The notes under the pieces: model-generated
Databases searched by the model: none
Told to the model about the DNA's origin: nothing
What the model saw: the letters and a program-made list of their open reading frames with translations, nothing else
In this document: positions 50,769-59,672 of the stretch, piece after piece
How positions within the stretch are numbered: position 1 is the first letter of the stretch
Layout of the letters: each line of letters opens with the position of its first letter
Program-made: the position numbers and the translations under genes
NCBI RefSeq assembly: GCF_007858275.1
Contig: NZ_VFEV01000041.1
Location: 1 to 63,114, forward strand
Source of the DNA: Pseudomonas proteolytica
Lineage (GTDB): Bacteria; Pseudomonadota; Gammaproteobacteria; Pseudomonadales; Pseudomonadaceae
Reading direction: 5' to 3'
DNA: 63,114 nt

Positions 50769-51869
50769 TTATATCCGACCAACGGGCGCATAGGGAGCGG
50801 GGTCAATAACCGGCTCATGCCCCAACAGCAAGTCAGCAAACAACTGGCAAGACGCAGGTGCCAATACCAGGCCGTTGCGGTAATGCCCGCAGTTGAGCCA
50901 CAGCCCTTCAAACCCTGGCACCTTGCCAATATAAGGGATGCCCTCGGGCGAACCTGGCCGCAACCCGGCCCAATGCCCCACCACGGCGGCATCCGCCAGT
51001 GCCGGAATCAACTCCACCGCCGAGGCTTTCAGGCTTTCCAGGGCCGGTTCGGTCGGCGTCTTGTCGAAGCCTTCATGTTCCAGCGTACTGCCAACCAGGA
51101 TGTGCCCATCCCGGCGTGGAATCGCATAGCGCCCTTTCGCCAGGACCATGCTCGACAGAAAGTCCGAGGCGCACTTGTACAGAATCATCTGCCCCTTGAC
51201 CGGCTCCACGGGCAACGTCAGCCCCAGGCTGTCCAGCAATTCACCACTCCAGGCCCCGGCCGCGAGCACGACCTGATCGCCACGCACCTCACCCTGAGCC
51301 GTATTGACCCCGACGATGCTGCCGCCCTCCTGGATAAAGCCCTGTACCGCGCAATGCTCATGCAAGGTCACCCCGGGCAACGCCAACAACGCAGCCTTCA
51401 GGGATTTGACCAGGCGCGGATTACGCACGTTGGCCACGTCTGCCATATAAATGGCCTGTGAAAACCCTGCCCCCAGCACAGGAACCGCATCACGGGCGGC
51501 CGACACATCCACCTTGCTCAATGGCCGACCTTCCCGTGCAGCCCAGGCCAGGGCATCGGCCTCGTCGTCGAGGTCCAGCCAATAAAGGCCGGTGGTATGA
51601 ACCTCGGGATCCACACCGGTGGCGGCAAACAGGCGCTGGGCCAATTGCGGATAGAAATCCTGGGACCAATGGGCCAGCGCCGTGACGGCCGGGCTGTAGC
51701 GCCACGGGTATAACGGCGAAACAATCCCGCCACCGGCCCAGGAAGACTCTTGCCCGACCGATGAACGGTCCAGCACGACCACTGCCTGCCCCTGCGTTGC
51801 CAGGTTGAACGCCGTCAACAGCCCGATAACACCACCACCCACCACTACGACTTGCTGTTGCTTAGTCAT
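50769..51869 (-). CDS. thiO: ThiO, glycine oxidase
   Basis: ATG 51869 (MTKQQQVVVVGGGVIGLLTAF) gives 366 residues; the frame is open 25 codons further. FAD motif at the N-terminus, the DAO-type middle (GQESSWAGGGIVSPLYPWRY) and C-terminal GHYRNGLVLAPASCQLFADLLLG are intact. Oxidises glycine to the imine for thiazole synthesis in thiamine production. In P. aeruginosa it also neighbours the minor pilin genes. Confidence 0.92.
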   Translation of the reverse strand: MTKQQQVVVVGGGVIGLLTAFNLATQGQAVVVLDRSSVGQESSWAGGGIVSPLYPWRYSPAVTALAHWSQDFYPQLAQRLFAATGVDPEVHTTGLYWLDLDDEADALAWAAREGRPLSKVDVSAARDAVPVLGAGFSQAIYMADVANVRNPRLVKSLKAALLALPGVTLHEHCAVQGFIQEGGSIVGVNTAQGEVRGDQVVLAAGAWSGELLDSLGLTLPVEPVKGQMILYKCASDFLSSMVLAKGRYAIPRRDGHILVGSTLEHEGFDKTPTEPALESLKASAVELIPALADAAVVGHWAGLRPGSPEGIPYIGKVPGFEGLWLNCGHYRNGLVLAPASCQLFADLLLGHEPVIDPAPYAPVGRI

Positions 51870-51928
51870 TGTTCGATCCAGCCCATGAAAAGAAAGGAGT
51901 ACCCCTGGCACCCCGTCGCCCACCAGCC

Positions 51929-52327
51929 TCATCGCCCCCAGCACTCCTGACGAGTGGTGCCGGGCACCGCGCCGGGATTAGCCCGCGCGCCAGTGCTGGT
52001 CAAGCTGAACTCACCACAAGTATCACCCAGCATCGCGCCGGCAAGAGGCGTCGCGGTCAGGGTGAAGTCCTGCGGGTTCAGTATCACCGTGATTCTATAG
52101 CGATCATTACCGGTACTGACGCCGCTGGCATCAATAAAAGTGCCATTTCTCACGTAATAGCGTTCCAGCTGCTGGGCTTGCTCCGTGAGCAGCCCGACGA
52201 TTTCTGTGCGGTAGGCCTTTTTCACATGGGCGCTGTACCCCGGATAAACCACCGCAGCCAATGTGGCAATGATCGCTAGTGCAATCAGTAACTCTATCAA
52301 GGTGAATCCTTTGCAGTTGCCGCTCAT
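51929..52327 (-). CDS. pilE: PilE-type minor pilin
   Basis: ATG 52327 lies after AGGTGAG; an upstream GTG at 52339 is too close to the ribosome site. The 132-residue prepilin has leader MSGNCKG|FTLIELLIALAIIATLAAVVYPGY with Glu5, a long N-terminal helix and a C-terminal Cys pair (GDTCGEF; RQECWGR). Minor component of type IV pili. It directly follows pilX; no pilY1 lies between them. Confidence 0.9.
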   Translation of the reverse strand: MSGNCKGFTLIELLIALAIIATLAAVVYPGYSAHVKKAYRTEIVGLLTEQAQQLERYYVRNGTFIDASGVSTGNDRYRITVILNPQDFTLTATPLAGAMLGDTCGEFSLTSTGARANPGAVPGTTRQECWGR

Positions 52328-52339
52328 CGTGATGCTCAC

Positions 52340-52873
52340 CTATTGAAGTTGTCGCCATAGAACTCGTCGAAATCCCCCACCGGCATCCGGGTCGACGCGC
52401 GCAAAGACGCTCTCCAGAACGGTGCGCGACTGACCGCTGAACCCCACAGCCGTGACCCGATATAAAGTTGCGGGGGTATTGGGCGGCAAATGTGCCATTC
52501 CGATACCGGGCCCCAGGTTTTGAATACCGTATACGCCCCCCTTCAGGCCGACCCAGGCGATGACCGAGACCGGATCGACACCCGGCTGGCTGATGGCATA
52601 CGCCTCTTTTGGCGGTGCGCAGGTGACTTGCGACTGACAGGCCGGCAAACCGAACCCATGCGCCTGCACAGCCGACTCACCGCGCCTGAGCCCGTCTTCG
52701 GCCGCTTGAAACGATAAGTTGCGGTGCCTGATGCTGCCGGCGAGTTGCTCCTGCGACGTTGCGCCCTGCATCGATGACAGCCCGAGAACCGTCAACAGCA
52801 GCAGCAATACCAGGCTGATCAAGAGCACCATGCCGCGCTGCCTGGAGGCCGATATCCGGAGCCCACTATTCAA
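52340..52873 (-). CDS. pilX: PilX-type minor pilin
   Basis: The 177-residue protein begins SASRQRGMVLLISLVLLLLLTVLGLSSMQGATSQEQLAGS, the PilX N-terminus (class III-like prepilin leader lacking the usual Glu5). Two Cys (LPACQSQVTCAPP). Overlaps pilW by 8 bases. Confidence 0.88.
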   Translation of the reverse strand: MNSGLRISASRQRGMVLLISLVLLLLLTVLGLSSMQGATSQEQLAGSIRHRNLSFQAAEDGLRRGESAVQAHGFGLPACQSQVTCAPPKEAYAISQPGVDPVSVIAWVGLKGGVYGIQNLGPGIGMAHLPPNTPATLYRVTAVGFSGQSRTVLESVFARVDPDAGGGFRRVLWRQLQ

Positions 52874-53573
52874 GGCGATTACGCACAGCTGCGACGGCGC
52901 TGTAGATCTGGTCGCGCGCGCGACGTGCCGGATCGCGGAGCGTCAACGCCACACGCACAGTGCGGATCAGCGATTCGTCGCTGGGGTGGCTGTCATACCG
53001 GGTCACGACACTGGACCCGGGCCGGCTGGCCATCCCGAAACTCATTTCGAACGCCCCCACGTTATCCACCAGCACCGCCTTGGCCGGGGTTGTTGGAGTG
53101 CTGATCTTCAGTTGCCCTGACTCAAAGGTGTAGGTCAGCTTGCGCACGGGAAAAGCGATCTGCCCGGTCCCTGGCTTGGGGGGGACCCCCGAATAGGCCT
53201 GAGCACTGTCAATACAATTGCTGAGCACCGTCCAGTCAGGACGACTGCCCTGGTCGCCGACATCGCCCGTGACCAGCGTCAGGCTGGTTGAGGCACCATT
53301 GACCAGCACACTGACGGGCCTGGAAAAGTCAGCAGGCGCCTGAGCAATCAAAGGCAGGGACAGGCAACCGAACATCCCCGCCAAGCGAATCTCCTGGAGC
53401 ATCTTGCCCAGGACAAACCGCCCATCATCCTGCAATAGCGCCGAGGCGTGCTGGCTGGCCGCAGTGCTTCGGGCAGCCAGTGTTACCTGGACGGCCGCCA
53501 GGACTACAAGTAACCCCAGGAGCGTCGCCAGCAGTGCCTCGACCAGGCCAAAGCCCGCACTGGAGCGCCTCAT
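52866..53573 (-). CDS. pilW: PilW-type minor pilin
   Basis: The 235-residue protein has prepilin leader MRRSSAG|FGLVEALLATLLGLLVVLAAVQV with Glu5 and the large variable C-terminal domain of PilW (CLSLPLIAQAP ... RTVRVALTLRDPARRARDQIYSAVAAVRNRLE). Overlaps pilV by 4 bases. Confidence 0.9.
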   Translation of the reverse strand: MRRSSAGFGLVEALLATLLGLLVVLAAVQVTLAARSTAASQHASALLQDDGRFVLGKMLQEIRLAGMFGCLSLPLIAQAPADFSRPVSVLVNGASTSLTLVTGDVGDQGSRPDWTVLSNCIDSAQAYSGVPPKPGTGQIAFPVRKLTYTFESGQLKISTPTTPAKAVLVDNVGAFEMSFGMASRPGSSVVTRYDSHPSDESLIRTVRVALTLRDPARRARDQIYSAVAAVRNRLE

Positions 53574-54067
53574 AGCACAGGCCTCGGATCAACCGCGACA
53601 CGACTGGTCAGGGTGAATGTTTCACGGGTGTTGTCAGCATTGGCTGCACGCGAATCATCCCAACTGATGTTGATAGTCACCTCGCGCTGGCTGATCGCAA
53701 TCGAACCTTTGGCGGAATCGCCAGCCAAGTGGCGGATATTGGCCTCGAAGTCGTGCAAGTCCAGGTCGCGGACACTCGCGGCCAAGGTGTTGGCTGCCCA
53801 GCTATCGCCACTTTCCCAGGAGTAGTCAGCACCCGCGTTGGCGCGGATCCGGTCGAGCATGTCATAGGCGATGAAACTCGCCTGGCTGATCATTCTGGAG
53901 CTGTCGGTGTACTTGAGTGCATTCAGCTGGATCAACCCGGCCCCCAGCAGGCCGACGCCGAGAATCAGCAGCGAGACCAGTACTTCGATCAGGCTCATGC
54001 CAACCTCCCGAGCGGCGGGGACGGGAGTACAACACGTTATCGGGCAGGCTCGCATAGCCATCGTCAT
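53570..54067 (-). CDS. pilV: PilV-type minor pilin
   Basis: The prepilin site is AREVG|MSLIEVLVSLLILGVGLLGA with Glu5. The annotated start at 54067 gives a 23-residue leader, long for the family; ATG 54061 or 54055 are alternatives. The mature part (SSRMISQASFIAYDMLDRIRANAGADYSWESGD) is typical PilV. First gene of the pilV-W-X-E operon. Confidence 0.87.
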   Translation of the reverse strand: MTMAMRACPITCCTPVPAAREVGMSLIEVLVSLLILGVGLLGAGLIQLNALKYTDSSRMISQASFIAYDMLDRIRANAGADYSWESGDSWAANTLAASVRDLDLHDFEANIRHLAGDSAKGSIAISQREVTINISWDDSRAANADNTRETFTLTSRVAVDPRPVL

Positions 54068-54258
54068 CCTTGTCGAGGGTCATAAAAACGGCCGAGATGG
54101 CCGTGGGTTGTCCAAGACTAGCGCCGCCCTGGCAGCCGCGCTGCCCCTCGGAATATAGGGAAATACTTTGGACAGGAAGGCCATCACTGCGCAGTCGTGG
54201 ACCGCCGCTATAACTATTCCTGTCACAAGCAAATGAACTGTCCACGGAGGGACGATGT

Positions 54259-54840
54259 ATGAAACAACGCGGTTTCACATTGATCGAATTGCTGCTCGGT
54301 TTGATCGTCAGCGGCATCCTGGCGCAATTGGCAGTGCCCGGATTCAAGAGCCTGATGGACTCACAAACGCGACTGAGCGCGGCACAGGCACTGGCCTCCG
54401 GCCTGCGCTACGCCCGCACCCAAGCCATTGCTCGCAATCGGACGGTCGTCATCCATGCACTGGATGACGACTGGAGCAAAGGCTGGAGGGTGGTGGTGGA
54501 CATGAATGGGCGCGGCCATCTGGACGACGACAACCCGGTACTGCTGGAGCGCCAGGACAATGGGCGGACTCCCATCGTAGGCAATACACCGGTGCGCACA
54601 CAGATTCGTTTCAGCGGGCTGGGCGAACCCCTGCTGTCTGCGGGAGGGTTTCGTGCCGGCACCGTGCATGTGTGCTCAGCGGAGCAGCCGCTGAGCCTGC
54701 ATCAGGTAGTGCTGGCACCCAGCGGCCGGATCAGCTTGCGCAGCGACAAGGCCGAGCAGGCATTGTGCCGCGGGTACACCAGCGAGACAGGGCTCAGAGC
54801 AGCGAACGAACCCGCAGCTCCTTGGGCATGGAAAAAGTAA
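54259..54840 (+). CDS. fimT: GspH/FimT-type pseudopilin
   Basis: The 193-residue prepilin has MKQRG|FTLIELLLGLIVSGILAQLAVPGFKSLM with Glu5, then LASGLRYARTQAIARNRTVVI of the FimT/GspH family. It lies divergently from pilV (191 bases apart) instead of heading the operon. Its last 47 bases overlap the 3' end of ispH on the other strand. The C-terminus therefore has unusual composition (RAANEPAAPWAWKK). Confidence 0.88.
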   Translation: MKQRGFTLIELLLGLIVSGILAQLAVPGFKSLMDSQTRLSAAQALASGLRYARTQAIARNRTVVIHALDDDWSKGWRVVVDMNGRGHLDDDNPVLLERQDNGRTPIVGNTPVRTQIRFSGLGEPLLSAGGFRAGTVHVCSAEQPLSLHQVVLAPSGRISLRSDKAEQALCRGYTSETGLRAANEPAAPWAWKK

Positions 54841-55741
54841 TGTTTTCTTCACGCCCTGCCAGTTCATCGGCGCCTGTCGCGCCCCACGCCTGCAACTGCT
54901 GGATGACGCCACGCACCAAGACTTCCGGCGCCGAGGCGCCCGCCGTGATACCGATACGCTCGACACCGTCGAACCAACTGCGTTGCAGGTCTTCGGCGCC
55001 ATCGATCAGGTATGCCGGAGTAGCCATGCGTTCGGCCAGCTCACGCAGACGATTGGAGTTGGAGCTGTTGGGACTACCCACCACCAGTACTACGTCGCAC
55101 TCGTCGGCCAGTTGTTTGACGGCATCCTGGCGGTTTTGTGTGGCGTAGCAGATATCGTCCTTGCGTGGCCCACCAATGGCGGGAAAACGAGTACGCAGGG
55201 CATCAATGACGCGGCTGGTGTCATCCATCGACAAGGTGGTCTGGGTCACGAATGCCAACTTTTCAGGGTTATGCACCTGCAGTTCGGCGACGTCTTTTTC
55301 GTCTTCCACGAGGTAGATCGCGCCGCCATTGCTGGCGTCGTACTGCCCCATGGTGCCTTCGACCTCCGGGTGGCCGGCGTGGCCGATCAGGATGCACTCA
55401 CGGCCGTCACGGCTGTAGCGTGCCACTTCGATATGCACCTTGGTAACCAGCGGGCACGTCGCGTCGAAGACTTTCAGGCCGCGGCCTGCCGCTTCGGTGC
55501 GCACGGCCTGGGACACGCCGTGGGCGCTGAAAATGACGATAACGTCATCCGGCACCTGTTCCAGTTCCTCGACAAAAATCGCGCCGCGAGCCCGCAGGTC
55601 TTCGACCACGAACTTGTTGTGGACAACTTCATGGCGCACGTAGATCGGTGGCCCGAAGACTTCCAGGGCGCGATTGACGATTTCGATCGCCCGGTCCACG
55701 CCGGCGCAGAAGCCACGGGGGTTGGCGAGTTTGATTTGCAT
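54794..55741 (-). CDS. ispH: IspH, HMBDP reductase
   Basis: The 315-residue Fe-S enzyme has Cys12 (NPRGFCAGVDRAI), the DATCPLVTKVH and DDICYATQNRQDA cysteines, and catalytic Glu (GTMGQYD region precedes). Last step of the MEP isoprenoid pathway. Convergent overlap of 47 bases with the pseudopilin gene. Confidence 0.97.
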   Translation of the reverse strand: MQIKLANPRGFCAGVDRAIEIVNRALEVFGPPIYVRHEVVHNKFVVEDLRARGAIFVEELEQVPDDVIVIFSAHGVSQAVRTEAAGRGLKVFDATCPLVTKVHIEVARYSRDGRECILIGHAGHPEVEGTMGQYDASNGGAIYLVEDEKDVAELQVHNPEKLAFVTQTTLSMDDTSRVIDALRTRFPAIGGPRKDDICYATQNRQDAVKQLADECDVVLVVGSPNSSNSNRLRELAERMATPAYLIDGAEDLQRSWFDGVERIGITAGASAPEVLVRGVIQQLQAWGATGADELAGREENITFSMPKELRVRSLL

Positions 55742-55761
55742 GCTGTGCCTCGTGTCTTGCC

Positions 55762-55863
55762 ATGTAGGAGCGAGCTTGCTCGCGAAAATTTCACAGGCAC
55801 CGCGATCATTCAGGATGCCAGGATTTTCGTTGAAGACCTTCGCGATCTAGCTCGCTCCTACAA
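55762..55863. repeat. Inverted REP pair (BIME-like)
   Basis: TGTAGGAGCGAGCTTGCTCGCGAAAA at 55763 and its inverse CTTCGCGATCTAGCTCGCTCCTACA ending at 55862 face each other around ~55 bases in the ispH leader, a typical Pseudomonas REP doublet. Confidence 0.82.
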
Positions 55864-55880
55864 TAGGCCGGAATCGTCAG

Positions 55881-56333
55881 TTAGAGCGCTTTAACGTCGA
55901 TGATTTCAACATCAAAGGTCAAGGTCTTGCCGGCCAACGGGTGGTTGAAGTCGATAGTCACCTGAGTGTCATCAAAGGTTTTGACCACGCCGGGCAGTTC
56001 AGTATTCGCCGCATCGTTGAAGATCACCAGCAAGCCTTCCGACAGCTCCATATCCTGGAACTGCGAACGCGGGATGATCTGTACGTTTTGCGGGTTGGGC
56101 TGGCCAAAGGCGTTTTCCGGCGGGATCTGCAAGTTGCGCTTGTCGCCTGCCTTGAAGCCGAAAAGTGCCGCTTCGAAGCCCGGCAGCAGGTTGCCGTCGC
56201 CGACCTTGAAGGTCGCCGGGGCCTTGTCGAACGTGCTGTCGACCGTGTCGCCATTCTCCAGGCGCAATGCAAAATGCAAGGTGACTTCCGTGTTCTGGCC
56301 AATGCGTTGTTCGGCCAATACTTGTTCAGTCAT
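55881..56333 (-). CDS. fkpB: FkpB/SlpA, FKBP-type peptidyl-prolyl isomerase
   Basis: The 150-residue SlyD-like FKBP has the split fold with flap insertion: HFALRLENGDTVDSTFDKAPATFKVGDGNLLPGFEAALFGFKAGDKRNL and DFNHPLAGKTLTFDVEIIDV. Overlaps lspA by 8 bases in the conserved ileS-lspA-fkpB-ispH order. Confidence 0.93.
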   Translation of the reverse strand: MTEQVLAEQRIGQNTEVTLHFALRLENGDTVDSTFDKAPATFKVGDGNLLPGFEAALFGFKAGDKRNLQIPPENAFGQPNPQNVQIIPRSQFQDMELSEGLLVIFNDAANTELPGVVKTFDDTQVTIDFNHPLAGKTLTFDVEIIDVKAL

Positions 56334-56835
56334 TTACGGCTTCTCCGGGTTTGTTGCCCTTGAACATATCCAGCGCCAGCATGACAGCGCCAACGCAGAT
56401 GGCGCTGTCGGCAAAATTGAACGCCGGGAAATAATGGCGGTTCTGCCAGTGCACCAGAATGAAGTCGATCACATGGCCAAGGGCAATGCGGTCGTACAGA
56501 TTGCCTAGGGCCCCGCCCAGCACCAGTGCCAGGGCGATAGCCAGCCAGGTGTCGTTGCGGCCCAGGCGCTTGAGCCAGACCACCAGCACCGCGCTGACCA
56601 CCACGGCGATCAGGGCAAACAGCCAGCGCTGCCAACCGCCACTGTCAGCCAGGAAACTGAACGCAGCGCCGGTGTTGTAGGCCAGGGTCCAGCTGAAGTA
56701 GTCAGGAATCACCACGATCTGCTGGAACATTTCCAGGGAGCCCTCGAAGTGAGCCTTGCTGACCTGGTCGATGACCAGGACCAGCAAGCTCAATACGAGC
56801 CAACCCAGACGTCCGAAACGGCTGGATTTAGGCAT
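56326..56835 (-). CDS. lspA: LspA, signal peptidase II
   Basis: ATG 56835 (MPKSSRFGRLGWLVL) gives 169 residues and overlaps the ileS stop by 8 bases. Four membrane spans and the aspartyl motifs NLYDRIALGHVIDF and FNFADSAICVG are present. Cleaves lipoprotein signals such as those of BamD and the lipoprotein at 39248. Confidence 0.95.
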   Translation of the reverse strand: MPKSSRFGRLGWLVLSLLVLVIDQVSKAHFEGSLEMFQQIVVIPDYFSWTLAYNTGAAFSFLADSGGWQRWLFALIAVVVSAVLVVWLKRLGRNDTWLAIALALVLGGALGNLYDRIALGHVIDFILVHWQNRHYFPAFNFADSAICVGAVMLALDMFKGNKPGEAVND

Positions 56836-59659
56836 AGTGGCGAACCTCGCCAGCACCGCTGATGTTGTCGACGCAACGACCGCAGATTTCCGGATGCTCA
56901 GGGTTCACGCCAACATCTTCACGGCAGTGCCAGCAACGGGCGCACTTGGCGAAGGTCGACTTGACCACCTTGAGCTTGAGGCCCGGTACTTCGGTAGCCA
57001 CCGCATCAGCCGGGGCCTGGGCGAATGGCGCGAGGCTGGCTGTGGAGGTAATCAGCACGAAGCGCAGTTCGTTGCTCAACTTGCCCAGATCGGCGGTCAG
57101 GCCCTCCTCGGCAAACAGCGTGACTTCGGCTTGCAGGTTGCCACCGACGGCCTTGGCCGCACGCTGGACTTCCAGTTCCTTGTTCACCGCAACCTTGACG
57201 GCCATCACACCTTCCCAGTACTCGCGGCCCAGTTCGAAGTCGGCCGGCAATTCGGTCAGGCCTTCGTACCAGGTGTTGAGCATCACGGACTCGTTACGCT
57301 CGCCCGGCAGGTACTCCCACAGTTCGTCGGCGGTGAAGGCCAGGATCGGTGCGATCCAGCGCACCAGCGCTTCGGAGATGTGATACAGCGCGGTTTGCGC
57401 CGAGCGGCGCGCCTTGCTGTTGGCGCCGGTGGTGTACTGGCGGTCCTTGATGATGTCGAGGTAGAAGCCACCCAACTCCTGCACGCAGAAGTTGTGGATC
57501 TTCGAATAGACGTTCCAGAACCGGTACTCGCCGTAGTGTTCCTGCAACTCGCGCTGCAGCAACAGGGTACGGTCCACGGCCCAACGGTCCAGGGCGAGCA
57601 TTTCCTCCGCCGGCAGGATGTCGGTGGCCGGGTTGAAGCCGGTCAGGTTCGACAGCATGAAGCGTGCGGTATTGCGGATACGGCGGTAGGCATCGGCGCT
57701 GCGTTGCAGGATCTGCTCCGAAACGGCCATCTCGCCCGAGTAGTCGGTGGAAGCCACCCACAGGCGCATGATATCGGCGCCCAGGGTGTCGTTGACCTTC
57801 TGCGGCGCGATCACGTTGCCCAGGGACTTGGACATCTTGCGACCGTTCTCGTCAACGGTGAAGCCGTGGGTCAGCAGTTCGCGGTACGGGGCGTGATCGT
57901 CGATGGCGCAGCCGGTCAGCAGGGACGAGTGGAACCAGCCACGGTGCTGGTCCGAGCCTTCCAGGTACAGGTCGGCACGCGGGCCGGTCTCGTGACCCAT
58001 CGGGTGCGAACCACGCAGTACGTGCCAGTGGGTGGTACCGGAGTCGAACCACACGTCGAGGGTGTCGCTGATCTTGTCGTACAGCGGCGCTTCGTCGCCC
58101 AGCAGCTCAGCGGCATCCAGCTTGAACCAGGCTTCGATGCCTTCCTGTTCAACGCGCTGGGCCACCACTTCCATCAACTCGACGGTACGTGGGTGCAGTT
58201 CGCCGCTTTCCTTGTTCAGGAAGAACGGGATCGGCACGCCCCAGTTGCGCTGGCGGGAGATGCACCAGTCCGGACGGTTGGCAATCATCGAGTGCAGACG
58301 TGCCTGGCCCCAGGCCGGGACGAACTTGGTGTCTTCGATGGCTTTGATCGCACGCTTGCGCAGGGTTTCGCCGGCGACTGGCTCTTTGTCCATGCCGATG
58401 AACCACTGCGCGGTGGCGCGGTAGATCAGCGGGGTCTTGTGGCGCCAGCAGTGCATGTAGCTGTGCTTGATGGTTTCGGTGTGCAGCAGCGCACCGACTT
58501 CCGACAGCTTGTCGATGATCGGCTGGTTGGCCTTGAAGATGAACTGGCCGCCGAAGAACTCCAACGAAGGCGCGTACACGCCATTGCTCTGCACCGGGTT
58601 GAGGATGTCATCGTTGACCATGCCATAGGCTTTGCAGGTCACGAAGTCGTCCACGCCGTAGGCCGGCGCGGAGTGAACCACACCGGTACCCGAACCCAGT
58701 TCGACGTAGTCAGCCAGGTACACCGGCGACAGGCGGTCATAGAACGGGTGACGGAAGTTGATCAGTTCCAGCGCAGAGCCGGTGGCGGTGGCGATCACCG
58801 AGCCTTGCAGCTCGTAGCGGGCCAGGCAGGCCTCGACCATTTCCTCGGCCAGCACCAGCAGGCGATCACCAACGTCCACCAGGGCGTAGGTGAATTCCGG
58901 ATGCACGTTCAGCGCCTGGTTGGCTGGGATGGTCCACGGGGTGGTGGTCCAGATCACGATGGCAGCTGGCTTGGCCAGGCTCGCCAGGCCAAAGGCCCCG
59001 GCCAGCTTGGCGTCGTCGGCAATCGGGAACGCGACGTCGATGGTCGAGGACTTCTTGTCTTCGTACTCGACTTCCGCTTCGGCCAGGGCCGAGCCGCAGT
59101 CAAAGCACCAGTTCACGGGCTTGAGGCCCTTGAAAACGAAGCCGCCCTTGACGATCTCGGCCAAGGCACGGATTTCACCGGCCTCGTTCTTGAAGTTCAT
59201 GGTCTTGTACGGGTTGTCCCAGTCGCCCAACACACCCAGGCGGATGAATTCGGACTTCTGCCCTTCGATCTGCTCGGTGGCGTAGGCACGGCACAGCTCG
59301 CGGGTCTTGTCGGCGCCCAGGTTCTTGCCGTAGGTCACTTCGACCTTGTGTTCGATCGGCAGGCCGTGGCAGTCCCAACCCGGGACATAAGGCGCATCGA
59401 AGCCCGCAAGGGTTTTCGAGCGGATAATCATGTCCTTGAGAATCTTGTTCAGCGCATGACCGATGTGAATCGTGCCGTTGGCATAAGGAGGGCCGTCGTG
59501 CAGGACGAATTTCGGACGATCCTTGCCAATCTCGCGCAACTTTCCGTACAGGCCAATACTGTCCCAGCGCTGCAGGATCTGCGGTTCGCGCTGTGGCAGG
59601 CCGGCCTTCATTGGGAAGGCGGTGTCCGGAAGGTTTAGCGTGGCTTTATAGTCGGTCAT
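56828..59659 (-). CDS. ileS: IleS, isoleucyl-tRNA synthetase
   Basis: The 943-residue class I synthetase has HIGH (NGTIHIGHALNK), editing domain, KMSKS (RKMSKSLGN) and a C-terminal zinc finger (CARCWHCREDVG ... CGRCVDN). Standard type 1 bacterial enzyme, so pseudomonic acid sensitive by family. Confidence 0.98.
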   Translation of the reverse strand: MTDYKATLNLPDTAFPMKAGLPQREPQILQRWDSIGLYGKLREIGKDRPKFVLHDGPPYANGTIHIGHALNKILKDMIIRSKTLAGFDAPYVPGWDCHGLPIEHKVEVTYGKNLGADKTRELCRAYATEQIEGQKSEFIRLGVLGDWDNPYKTMNFKNEAGEIRALAEIVKGGFVFKGLKPVNWCFDCGSALAEAEVEYEDKKSSTIDVAFPIADDAKLAGAFGLASLAKPAAIVIWTTTPWTIPANQALNVHPEFTYALVDVGDRLLVLAEEMVEACLARYELQGSVIATATGSALELINFRHPFYDRLSPVYLADYVELGSGTGVVHSAPAYGVDDFVTCKAYGMVNDDILNPVQSNGVYAPSLEFFGGQFIFKANQPIIDKLSEVGALLHTETIKHSYMHCWRHKTPLIYRATAQWFIGMDKEPVAGETLRKRAIKAIEDTKFVPAWGQARLHSMIANRPDWCISRQRNWGVPIPFFLNKESGELHPRTVELMEVVAQRVEQEGIEAWFKLDAAELLGDEAPLYDKISDTLDVWFDSGTTHWHVLRGSHPMGHETGPRADLYLEGSDQHRGWFHSSLLTGCAIDDHAPYRELLTHGFTVDENGRKMSKSLGNVIAPQKVNDTLGADIMRLWVASTDYSGEMAVSEQILQRSADAYRRIRNTARFMLSNLTGFNPATDILPAEEMLALDRWAVDRTLLLQRELQEHYGEYRFWNVYSKIHNFCVQELGGFYLDIIKDRQYTTGANSKARRSAQTALYHISEALVRWIAPILAFTADELWEYLPGERNESVMLNTWYEGLTELPADFELGREYWEGVMAVKVAVNKELEVQRAAKAVGGNLQAEVTLFAEEGLTADLGKLSNELRFVLITSTASLAPFAQAPADAVATEVPGLKLKVVKSTFAKCARCWHCREDVGVNPEHPEICGRCVDNISGAGEVRHYA

Positions 59660-59672
59660 TTAAGGCTCTTCA

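Noticed and set aside
56756..59638. 960-codon open frame on the plus strand
   Set aside because: Antisense of ileS; composition and lack of motifs show it is a shadow.
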